From Anaeromyxobacter dehalogenans (GTDB taxonomy: Bacteria; Myxococcota_A; UBA9042; DTJE01), in NCBI GenBank assembly GCA_020722625.1, contig DYKK01000088.1, positions 1 through 10,714 on the forward strand: 10,714 nt of DNA. Reading direction: 5' to 3'. The notes beneath the pieces were generated by a model. The model made no database searches. It was not told where the DNA came from and was given only the letters and a program-made list of their open reading frames with translations. Below, in pieces: positions 1 to 6,394 of the stretch. The position numbers were made by a program, and so were the translations under genes. Numbering within the stretch: the stretch's first letter is position 1; each line of letters starts with the position of its first letter.

Positions 1-106
1 GAGCGGGGCTCGCGTCTCCAGGAGAACCACGAAGAGACCAAGTCGCGATCCCCTCATGCGGCCGTCGCAACTCCCCAATAGGCGGACCTTGGGCCCAGTC
101 GTTTTC

Positions 107-135
107 TTGACGGTTTCGGTCGGTTCCAAGAAGAT
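107..135 (+). promoter_or_regulatory. weak candidate promoter for the lipoprotein gene
   Basis: TTGACG (107-112) matches the sigma70 -35 hexamer at five of six positions. The best -10 at a 17-nt spacing is GAAGAT (130-135), which matches only three of six. It would start transcription about 20-25 nt before the lipoprotein start codon. The rest of positions 1-164 shows no gene I can support. This is a guess from the -35 half alone. Confidence 0.2.
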
Positions 136-164
136 GTAGGCGGGTTTGGCCGAGGCGCGTGACC

Positions 165-3100
165 ATGGGACGAGCGGCGACTCTGGTTTTGCGGACCGGG
201 CTGGGCCTGGCCCTGGTCCTCCCCGGATGCGGCGGGGGCAAGAAGACGACGCCCTTTCCCTTTCCCACCGATGCGGTCGAGACGCCGGACGGCGTCGAAC
301 CGGACGCGCCGCCCCCCGAGGTGCCCGCCTGCACCATTCAGAAGCCCATGGCGAACCGGATCCTGACCGGGGTCGCGGAGGTCCGGGTCGTGGCAAGCGA
401 CCCGAAGGAGGAGGGGATCTCGCGGGTCGTCTTCGCGTTCCTGGCCCAGGGGCAGTCCCCGATCAAGGTCGGGGAGGTGACCTCGGTCCCGCCGGACGGG
501 GTCGTCGCGCTCGCCGTGGACTCCGCCAAGGTCCAGGACGGGCCGTACACCTTCTTCTGCCAGGTCGAAGCCGCGGACGGACGCAAGGGGTCGGCCGGGG
601 TCCCGGTCCGGGTGGACAACACGCCCCCCAAGGTCGAGTTGTACCCGCCCAGCACGCCCCCCTACTCGAACTTCCTGTCGGACCTCGTGGTCCGCGTGAA
701 CGTCAGCGACGGGGACGGCATCGGTACGGAACACGTCATCATTCGCGTGAACGGGGACGCGGTCGCGGACCTCGTGAATCCCGCGCCGGGATTGCAGAAT
801 CTCGTGACGGTCCCGACGCACGAACTCCTCATCGGGAAAAATACCGTCGAGATCACGGCCAATGACAAGAACGGCAACGTGACGCCCACTCCTCTGTCCT
901 ACTGGGCCAACTTCGTCCCGCCCCCCTCGTTCCTCCTGTCCGGGAACTCGTGGGCCCTCCCCAAGGACCTGGCCGTCGAGGGGATTTCGGGCATCGAGAC
1001 CGCGAACGGCCCCGGACTTCTGGCATGGGGAGGCCGCGGCGCTTACCTGCTGATGCCGGGACCGCAGGCGGCCTTGAGCGTGGCCGCCTCGCCCGTCACG
1101 ACCGCCGTGTCCCTGGCCCGGGTCGCGGACCTGAACGGCGACGGTCTCGAGGACATCCTCCTGGTCACGACGGATACGGGGGACAAATCCACGATTCAGT
1201 TCTTTCCGCAGAGCACGACCGGCGCGTTTCCCGGAGCCGCCTCCTGGAAGGCGACGCTCGATGGACGCGTGAACGACGTCGCGGTCGGGGACCTCAACCG
1301 GGACGACCGGCCCGACCTCGCGGTCACGCTCGCCAAGGCCGGCGCCTCGGTCGCGGTCGCCCTGTCGAAGGCCTCGGGGGCCGCCGGGACCTGGTCGGGA
1401 TTCACCACCTACGGAGGCGTGGAAGAACCGTACCTGGCCGCCATCGGGGACTTCACCGCGGACGGCGACCACGACGTGGCGGTGACGCGGCGGTCCTCGG
1501 GCGTGGTCACGGTCTTTCCCGTCAACGGGGCGACCGGGACGCTCCTGGTGGGGATCAACTCCGAGCTCAAGTACCACCCCGGAACGGGCACGGACACGCC
1601 TCTCACGGCGGTGACCTCCCTGGTGCCCGGTCCTCCCGTGGCCGGGGGGAAGGGCGACACGGTCATGGTCGCGGACGGGAACCTGAACTCCCTGTTCCAG
1701 GTGGTCCCGGACCCGGGCACGGGGCTCGGCAGCCTCGCGGTCTCGGCAGTCTATCCTGCCGGCCTGACCCCGTCCCGCCTTGCGGTTGGGGACGCGGACG
1801 GAGACGGCCGGGACGACCTCGTGACCTGGTGTCCCGGGTCCGCCATGGTCCTGGTCGAGTGGGGCAACGGCGAGGGCGGCTTCGACGAGGGTCCTGCCTA
1901 CGTCGTGAGCCGGGAAGCATCGGACCTGACCCTCGCCTCGCTGACGGGCGGCCCCCGTCCCGACATCGTCGTCCTCGACCGGACGAACCAGACGGTCCAC
2001 GTCCTGGCGGCGGTCCCCGCCTCCGCCCGCCGGTTCGCCGGCCCCCCCATGGTGCGCCTGGGGTTCTCACCCCGCGCGATCGCCGCCGGCCGGTACGTCC
2101 TGGCACTTCCGGCCCTTTCTTCCCACAAGGACCTCGCCATCCTGGGGTCGGATGCGACGGGAGAGGCCTGGGTCCACATCGTGGCCGCGTCCGAGGAGAC
2201 GAGGCTTCCGACCGAGAAGGTGGGTTCCGTCTCGGGGTTTGTCCGGAATCCGACGGACCTCCTCTCGGCGGACCTCGACAAGAACGGGTACGACGACCTC
2301 CTGATCCCCTCGCAGGCGGTCAGCACGGCTGAAAAGCACCCCACCATGGGACGGCTCCTATTCAAGGAGGGTGCCTCGCACGTCGTCCCGACTGTGATAA
2401 AGGGCAACGACCCGGTCACGCAAGTGGGCCTCCAGCTCGGAACCTGGGCCGGGGACGCCCCCACCCTCGCGGTGATCGCGGACCTGAAGCGCGAGTCGTC
2501 CAAGCCGGGCGTGCTGGACTTCGCGGTGATCGCCCGGTTCCGGACGACCCCGAACTCGGAACCGGTCACCCTGTTTCAGCCGTTCGTGGGCCAGGGGGAC
2601 GGGACATTCCGGATCCAGGAGGGGGTCCTGTACCCGGTGGACGAGGCCCTGGGGCCGTCCGCCCTGGCCGCGGCCCGCCTGACCGGCGGGTCCAACTACG
2701 ACGTGGTGGCGACCTTCTCGAAGTCGAACGAGTTCACCGTCTTTTTCGCCAAGGGGCTGGGTCTGTTCAAGGCCAGCGAGGGAGAGGCCACGAAGTTCGC
2801 GGTCGGCACGAACCCCAGGCGCCTCGCGATCGAGACCCTGGACGCCCCGCTCGGGTCCTCGGACGACCCCTACCCGGACCTCGTGATCCTTCTGGGAGCG
2901 GACGTCGCGATCGTCCGGGCCACCGGGAAGGTCGGGGACGAGGTCCAGTACGCGCCGCCCGTGGGCCTGGGGCACGCCGGGCGCGGTCCGGCGGACCTCG
3001 CGGTCCGGGACATGAACAGGGACGGCTACGCCGACATCGTGGTCCTCGACCAGGACGACGGGATGGTCACGATCTACCTGAACCTGGCCCAGGGCCGATT

Positions 3101-3251
3101 CAGCGACCCGTTCCGGTACCCCGTTGGGGTCTCTCCGGTCCGGATGACCGTCGCGGACCTCGACGCGGACTCCTGCCCGGACATCGCGACGGCCGACGGG
3201 GACGGTCAGTCCGCCACGATCCTGCGGAACCTCACCTGCGACCAGCAGTGA
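165..3251 (+). CDS. FG-GAP/VCBS-repeat beta-propeller lipoprotein with N-terminal Ig-like domains
   Basis: Predicted outer-surface lipoprotein of 1028 residues. A short basic N-terminus and hydrophobic core end in the lipobox LPGC, with Cys22 as the lipidated residue (Pro at -2 is unusual). A Gly/Pro/Asp-rich linker follows to about residue 50. Next come two Ig-like beta-sandwich stretches (about 55-150 and 150-245; note NTPPKVEL and VEITANDKNGN). The remainder is a long series of FG-GAP/VCBS blades with calcium-binding-like Asp loops: DLNGDGLED near 322, DLNRDDRPD near 376, DFTADGDHD near 429, DADGDGRDD near 543, DLDKNGYDD near 703, DMNRDGYAD near 949 and DLDADSCPD near 999. Such propellers generally mediate calcium-dependent binding or adhesion; no catalytic motif is visible and the ligand is unknown. 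ATG at 165 is chosen over the in-frame GTG at 159 because GAGG (152-155) lies 9 nt before the ATG. It stands alone on its strand. Confidence 0.9.
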   Translation: MGRAATLVLRTGLGLALVLPGCGGGKKTTPFPFPTDAVETPDGVEPDAPPPEVPACTIQKPMANRILTGVAEVRVVASDPKEEGISRVVFAFLAQGQSPIKVGEVTSVPPDGVVALAVDSAKVQDGPYTFFCQVEAADGRKGSAGVPVRVDNTPPKVELYPPSTPPYSNFLSDLVVRVNVSDGDGIGTEHVIIRVNGDAVADLVNPAPGLQNLVTVPTHELLIGKNTVEITANDKNGNVTPTPLSYWANFVPPPSFLLSGNSWALPKDLAVEGISGIETANGPGLLAWGGRGAYLLMPGPQAALSVAASPVTTAVSLARVADLNGDGLEDILLVTTDTGDKSTIQFFPQSTTGAFPGAASWKATLDGRVNDVAVGDLNRDDRPDLAVTLAKAGASVAVALSKASGAAGTWSGFTTYGGVEEPYLAAIGDFTADGDHDVAVTRRSSGVVTVFPVNGATGTLLVGINSELKYHPGTGTDTPLTAVTSLVPGPPVAGGKGDTVMVADGNLNSLFQVVPDPGTGLGSLAVSAVYPAGLTPSRLAVGDADGDGRDDLVTWCPGSAMVLVEWGNGEGGFDEGPAYVVSREASDLTLASLTGGPRPDIVVLDRTNQTVHVLAAVPASARRFAGPPMVRLGFSPRAIAAGRYVLALPALSSHKDLAILGSDATGEAWVHIVAASEETRLPTEKVGSVSGFVRNPTDLLSADLDKNGYDDLLIPSQAVSTAEKHPTMGRLLFKEGASHVVPTVIKGNDPVTQVGLQLGTWAGDAPTLAVIADLKRESSKPGVLDFAVIARFRTTPNSEPVTLFQPFVGQGDGTFRIQEGVLYPVDEALGPSALAAARLTGGSNYDVVATFSKSNEFTVFFAKGLGLFKASEGEATKFAVGTNPRRLAIETLDAPLGSSDDPYPDLVILLGADVAIVRATGKVGDEVQYAPPVGLGHAGRGPADLAVRDMNRDGYADIVVLDQDDGMVTIYLNLAQGRFSDPFRYPVGVSPVRMTVADLDADSCPDIATADGDGQSATILRNLTCDQQ

Positions 3252-3255
3252 ACGA

Positions 3256-3278
3256 CCCTCGTCTGAAGACGAGGGTTT
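3256..3278 (+). terminator. hairpin terminator after the lipoprotein gene
   Basis: CCCTCGTC (3256-3263), loop TGAA and GACGAGGG (3268-3275) form a perfect 8-bp stem starting 4 nt after the lipoprotein stop codon, followed by only three T residues. Its position and perfection support termination, but the short T tract makes it a weak intrinsic terminator. A second 5-bp hairpin (CCGCC-TTCA-GGCGG, 3318-3331) lies between this and the convergent gene. Confidence 0.6.
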
Positions 3279-3377
3279 CGCGGCGCCGGGCTCGGCCGCA
3301 GGGACCGTTGGAGGCCGCCGCCTTCAGGCGGGGGAGGTCCTGCTCAAGAGGATTCAGCACCTGCCTCCCGTCACCGC

Positions 3378-4217
3378 TCACGGCGCCTCGGGGACCGGGC
3401 CTGGACCCCCCTCTTGAGCGTCCAGGGCACGCTCCAGGTTTGCGATGTCGCGTTCGGCCGCCTCCAGGGCGGCCAGGACATCCTGGATGACCGCGGCGGG
3501 GACCCACGCCCCCGGGCCCTTCGGAAGTTCCCGGGGGAGGCGGCGGTTCAGGGTGTCGAGGAGGGGCCGCAGCGCGGCGAGGCGGGCATACGTCGGATAG
3601 GCCAGCACCCGGTCCGTCTCGACCAGCGCCTGGTACGGGGCCTCGATCGGGTCTTCCTCGATCTCGCGCGAGAGTTCGACCGCCCGGGCCGTGTCCGAAA
3701 TCTCCTGGACGGACAGGAAGTTCCTGATCCCGGCCACCCGGGCGCGCGCCGCGTCCACGACCCGGCGCACGGGGCTCGGGGGCCGCGGGGTCACTGTGGA
3801 CCGGTACATCGGGTGGCCGAGCGAGAAGACGTCCGGAAGCACCAGGACGAACACGGCCGAGACCCCGGCGAGCACGAGGGACTCCACGCCGAAGCGCCAG
3901 GCCGGGATCCGCCCGCGGACCGACACCAGGAAATACAGGCCGGCTGCGGCGAAGAACGCAACGGCCAGGAACGGCCCGACCGCCTGGAGCGCCCGGCCGC
4001 TCAAGAACAGGAGGATCGCGAGGCCGATGCACGTGAAGCCCGCGGCGAGCCGCCCGAACCGCCCCGTGGTCCCCAGGGGTCGCGTCCATCCCGACCGGGT
4101 CGGGACCCGGCCCTCGCGGATCCGGGCCTGGTGTTCCTCCCAGCGGGCGAACACGATTCCGCACTGCGAGCACTCGAACGACTCGGGCTGCTCGGCCCCA
4201 CAGTTCGGGCAGATCAT
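3378..4217 (-). CDS. zinc-ribbon membrane protein of unknown function
   Basis: 279-residue protein whose function I do not recognise. It begins with a C4 zinc ribbon, CPNCG then CSQCG (Cys3, 6, 16, 19), followed by IVFARWEEH. This resembles the short N-terminal ribbon on many uncharacterised deltaproteobacterial proteins. After a basic linker come three hydrophobic segments at about 57-76, 79-100 and 109-133, predicted to span the inner membrane. The C-terminal half (about 145-265) is charged and helical, ending in a likely coiled coil (VLAALEAAERDIANLERAL) and a Pro/Gly-rich tail. The ATG at 4217 is chosen over the upstream in-frame GTG at 4295 because GGAG sits 7 nt before it and the zinc ribbon begins at once. 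It converges on the lipoprotein gene. A scaffold or sensor role would be speculation. Confidence 0.85.
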   Translation of the reverse strand: MICPNCGAEQPESFECSQCGIVFARWEEHQARIREGRVPTRSGWTRPLGTTGRFGRLAAGFTCIGLAILLFLSGRALQAVGPFLAVAFFAAAGLYFLVSVRGRIPAWRFGVESLVLAGVSAVFVLVLPDVFSLGHPMYRSTVTPRPPSPVRRVVDAARARVAGIRNFLSVQEISDTARAVELSREIEEDPIEAPYQALVETDRVLAYPTYARLAALRPLLDTLNRRLPRELPKGPGAWVPAAVIQDVLAALEAAERDIANLERALDAQEGGPGPVPEAP

Positions 4218-4309
4218 GAGGCGTCTCCGCTCGCCCCGGACAGGCGCCGGTCCTCCAGCCGCCGCGACGCGCCGCCGACCACGGACCGGTTTCACCAGGG
4301 ACCCAGCGA

Positions 4310-4339
4310 ATCATAGGCACAAGGGTTCGAAGACGGCAA
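4310..4339 (-). promoter_or_regulatory. candidate promoter for the zinc-ribbon membrane protein gene
   Basis: On the minus strand, TTGCCG (4339-4334) and TATGAT (4315-4310) are separated by 18 nt. They match four and five of six consensus bases. The predicted start is about 85 nt upstream of the start codon at 4217. The 250-nt gap between this gene and the radical SAM gene otherwise holds only the small hairpin at 4425-4442. Confidence 0.4.
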
Positions 4340-4424
4340 GTTCCCGACATCCTCCACCATCTGTCCTCAACCGCCGTCGGAGAATCGTGAGCCCGGAATC
4401 AGAGACCTGGACGCTTTGAAGTAA

Positions 4425-4442
4425 TTTCGCGGTGTTGCGAAA
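4425..4442 (-). terminator. small hairpin downstream of the radical SAM gene
   Basis: TTTCGC (4425-4430) and GCGAAA (4437-4442) form a 6-bp stem with a 6-nt loop, 25 nt after the radical SAM stop codon. Read on the minus strand it is followed by TTACTTC, so the T tract is poor. It is a weak candidate for ending the two-gene transcript. Confidence 0.3.
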
Positions 4443-4467
4443 CCTGACGCCTGGGATCCAGCCGGTC

Positions 4468-5370
4468 TTACAGGAGCGTCAGACCCGCCTCCTTCGCGGC
4501 CCGCCTCACGGCCTCCACCTCGCCCCAGAAGGGGCGGCGGGCGATCCCCGGCGTCTTTCCGGCATCCCCCAGGGGCCGGTACTGGGCCATCACGTTGAGG
4601 TGGGTCCCGGGCGAAACCTCGGCCAAGAACCGGATGATCTCGAGGGATTCCGGCACCGCGCCGGGCATGACCAGGTGCCGGACGAGCAGCCCGCGGACCG
4701 CGACGCCGTCCCGGCCCACCTGGAGGTCGCCCACCTGCCGGTGCATCTCCTGGATGGCCGCCCGCGCGACGTCGGGGTAGTCCGGCGCCGTCAGGAACGT
4801 CGCGGAGGCCTCCGGCGTCCAGTACTTGAAGTCCGGCATGTAGACGTCCACGAGCCCGTCGAGGGCGCGCAGCGTCTCGACCGAGTCGTAGGCCGATGTA
4901 TTGAATACAATCGGGATGCGCAGTCCCCGGGAGGCGGCGATCGCCAGGGCGGCGACCACCTGGGCGACCACGTGGGAGGGGGTCACCAGGTTCACGTTGT
5001 GGCAGCCGCGGTCCTGGAGGGCCAGCATGAGGGTCGCGAGGTCGTCGTCCTCCACCTCCCGTCCCTCGCCCCCGTGGCTGATGTCCCAGTTCTGGCAGAA
5101 GACACACCGGAGGTTGCACTCGGAAAAGAAGATCGTGCCGGACCCCCCGGTCCCGACGAGGACCGCCTCCTCGCCAAAGTGAGGAAACGCCGAGGAGACC
5201 CGGGCAAGCCGTCCCACCCGGCACTCGCCGGACTCCCCGGAGAGCCGGTCGGCGCCGCACCGCCTGGGACAGAGCCGGCATTCAGCCAGGGATTCCTGGA
5301 GCAATCGGGCGCGGCGGGCGATCTCGCCGGAGGCGTGCAACGCCCGGTACGCCGGTTCCACGGTTCTCAC
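4468..5370 (-). CDS. PflX-like radical SAM protein (COG1313 type)
   Basis: 300-residue protein of the radical SAM superfamily, closest in pattern to the 'putative pyruvate formate-lyase activating enzyme' group (PflX, COG1313). The CxxxCxxC cluster that should bind the SAM-cleaving [4Fe-4S] centre is CNLRCVFC (Cys85, 89, 92), preceded by a glycine-rich strand and followed by QNWDISHG. A second cysteine group lies N-terminally, CRLCPRRC and C50 (Cys31, 34, 38, 50), as is usual for this group, and could hold a metal or second cluster. VFNTSAYDS, VYMPDFKYW and RHLVMPG fit later strands of the barrel. Start GTG at 5370 overlaps the TGA of the upstream zinc-ribbon gene (GTGA), implying translational coupling; a second in-frame GTG at 5361 is possible. 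No glycyl radical enzyme is in the window, so the substrate is unknown. The family call is firm, the reaction is not. Confidence 0.9.
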   Translation of the reverse strand: MRTVEPAYRALHASGEIARRARLLQESLAECRLCPRRCGADRLSGESGECRVGRLARVSSAFPHFGEEAVLVGTGGSGTIFFSECNLRCVFCQNWDISHGGEGREVEDDDLATLMLALQDRGCHNVNLVTPSHVVAQVVAALAIAASRGLRIPIVFNTSAYDSVETLRALDGLVDVYMPDFKYWTPEASATFLTAPDYPDVARAAIQEMHRQVGDLQVGRDGVAVRGLLVRHLVMPGAVPESLEIIRFLAEVSPGTHLNVMAQYRPLGDAGKTPGIARRPFWGEVEAVRRAAKEAGLTLL

Positions 5371-6101
5371 CCGTTGGCGGCGTTGTCCTGCTCCGTGACG
5401 TCCACGAAGACGAACCGGTTGCAATACGGGCAGGATTCGAGAGAGTTCTGTTTCAGGAGGATGTTGTACATCTGCGGGGGGATCTGGCGGTGGCACCCGC
5501 CGCAGGACCCCCGCGAGTTCACGGGAACGACGGCCGTCCCCTGCCAGGCCTGCTGGATGCGCCGGTAGCGCGACAGCACGGGCCCCGGGATGTCGCGCTC
5601 GAACTCCCTGTGATCGCTTTCGAGGCGCGCGAGCCGCTCGTCGAGCTCCTGGACCCGCAGGGCTGTCGCCGCCCGTTCCGCCTCGAGTTCCCGATGCATC
5701 TCGTCGAGTTTCTTCTCCTCCTCGGCGACCGCGGCCTTGAACTCGTCCATCACGGTCAGGAGCTTGAGGATCTCCTCTTCCTTCTGGGCGTTGCTCCGGC
5801 GCAGAAACTCGATCTCGCGCTGGACCGCTGCGTACTCCTTGGCCTTGGTCAGCTGGTTGAGCCTTGCCTGGGCGCGTTTGATCTTCTCGTTGTCCTCCTT
5901 GAGTTCGCGCTCCCGCTCGTGGTACCAGCGCTCCGCCTCCTTCAGTTTCTCGTGCTTGTCCGCCAGTTCCCGCTGGAGTTCCGCCGCCATCTGCTGGATC
6001 TGCTCGACCCGTTCGGTGATGGACCTCCGCTCGCGTTCCGCCTCGATCCGCTGTCGGTCCACTTCCTGAAGTTCCCTCAGTGCAAGGATCAGCGCCTTCA
6101 C
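5367..6101 (-). CDS. coiled-coil C4 zinc-ribbon protein (CdsZ / zf-RING_7 family)
   Basis: 244-residue cytoplasmic protein. Residues about 8-170 are an almost unbroken, charge-rich Glu/Lys/Arg helix predicted to form a long coiled-coil hairpin. The C-terminal domain carries a C4 zinc ribbon, CGGC (Cys200, 203) and CPYC (Cys224, 227), separated by the typical HRQIPPQMYNILLK segment. This is the architecture of the PF02591 'C4-type zinc ribbon' family, widespread in bacteria and named CdsZ in chlamydiae. Its biochemical role is poorly defined; nucleic-acid binding or a scaffold role is usually proposed. Start GTG at 6101 is set by GGAGGGA (6113-6107) 5 nt upstream and by the family-like N-terminus KALILALRELQEVD. 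The reading frame stays open upstream, but that stretch covers a terminator. Its stop codon overlaps the start of the radical SAM gene, forming a two-gene operon. Confidence 0.93.
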   Translation of the reverse strand: MKALILALRELQEVDRQRIEAERERRSITERVEQIQQMAAELQRELADKHEKLKEAERWYHERERELKEDNEKIKRAQARLNQLTKAKEYAAVQREIEFLRRSNAQKEEEILKLLTVMDEFKAAVAEEEKKLDEMHRELEAERAATALRVQELDERLARLESDHREFERDIPGPVLSRYRRIQQAWQGTAVVPVNSRGSCGGCHRQIPPQMYNILLKQNSLESCPYCNRFVFVDVTEQDNAANG

Positions 6102-6165
6102 TGGTGTCCCTCCGTGTCGCGTCGTGACTGGTCCGCATGGCCGCGTGATCCGCCGGAAACAGAAA

Positions 6166-6185
6166 CGGCGCCCGAGGGGGCGCCG
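6166..6185 (-). terminator. intrinsic terminator between tRNA and zinc-ribbon gene
   Basis: CGGCGCCC (6166-6173), a 4-nt loop and GGGCGCCG (6178-6185) give a perfect 8-bp GC stem. On the minus strand it is followed directly by the T-rich run TTTCTGTTTCC. This is the best intrinsic terminator in the window. It probably ends the DHH/tRNA transcript, so the zinc-ribbon gene, which starts 65 nt further on, would need readthrough or a promoter in this short gap. I could not find a convincing one. Confidence 0.7.
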
Positions 6186-6240
6186 CTGCGTCGGTCGCGG
6201 ACCGGAAGGGCCTGGAGGTTCGTCCGGCCCAACTCCGGAA

Positions 6241-6254
6241 CCTGACTTGTCAGG
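6241..6254. repeat. small inverted repeat downstream of the tRNA
   Basis: CCTGA-CTTG-TCAGG is a perfect 5-bp stem with a 4-nt loop, immediately beside the larger dyad at 6256-6275. It may be a regulatory dyad, part of tRNA 3'-end formation or chance. Confidence 0.4.
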
Positions 6255-6255
6255 G

Positions 6256-6275
6256 GAGGTTTGGCCCCAAACCTC
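6256..6275. repeat. perfect 9-bp inverted repeat downstream of the tRNA
   Basis: GAGGTTTGG and CCAAACCTC flank a 2-nt centre, forming an 18-of-20 base dyad 24 nt beyond the tRNA 3' end. As RNA it can fold into a hairpin with a slightly opened loop and no T tract. As DNA it could be an operator for the zinc-ribbon/radical SAM operon. The sequence does not decide between these. Confidence 0.55.
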
Positions 6276-6298
6276 ATGCAAGACCACCTGTCATCCGG

Positions 6299-6371
6299 TG
6301 GGCCCACCTGGGCTCGAACCAGGGACCGGCCGGTTATGAGCCGGCGGCTCTACCAACTGAGCTATGGGCCC
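6299..6371 (-). tRNA. tRNA with CAU anticodon (Ile2 or elongator Met)
   Basis: A complete cloverleaf of 73 nt: 7-bp acceptor stem GGGCCCA/TGGGCCC, U8-A9, D stem GCTC/GAGC with loop AGTTGGTA, anticodon stem GCCGG/CCGGC with loop CTCATAA, 5-nt variable region, T stem CCTGG/CCAGG with loop TTCGAGC, and discriminator A. The anticodon is CAU. The anticodon arm GGCTCATAACC followed by CGGTC resembles bacterial tRNA-Ile2, whose C34 is converted to lysidine by TilS to read AUA. Elongator tRNA-Met cannot be excluded by eye. Initiator tRNA is unlikely: the first acceptor pair is matched (G1-C72) and there is no GGG/CCC anticodon stem. The genome encodes CCG after the discriminator, so the CCA end must be added enzymatically. 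The gene lies 23 nt after the DHH gene and may be co-transcribed. Confidence 0.95.
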
Positions 6372-6394
6372 AGTGGCCCGAAACGCGCTGAAGT

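Noticed and set aside
54..2000. Long open frame of 648 codons on the minus strand, opposite the lipoprotein gene
   Set aside because: It is Arg/Gly/Val/Asp-rich low-complexity translation with no domain, and the opposite strand encodes clear FG-GAP repeats. Long antisense frames are expected from GC-rich third positions.
950..2332. Open frame of 460 codons in another plus frame within the lipoprotein gene
   Set aside because: It is Arg/Gly/Pro-rich with no recognisable domain and lies wholly inside a gene with clear family repeats.
3232..4350. 372-codon minus-strand frame overlapping the zinc-ribbon membrane protein
   Set aside because: It lacks the zinc ribbon and membrane helices, is Arg/Gly/Pro-rich, and overlaps a better-supported gene in another frame.
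4468..6138. 556-codon reading of the radical SAM gene with a long N-terminal extension
   Set aside because: The extension runs out of frame through the zinc-ribbon coiled-coil gene and is low complexity. Homology-like sequence begins right after the GTG at 5370.
6299..6371. tRNA as an integration (att) site for a mobile element
   Set aside because: There is no duplicated tRNA 3' end, integrase or phage gene in the window.
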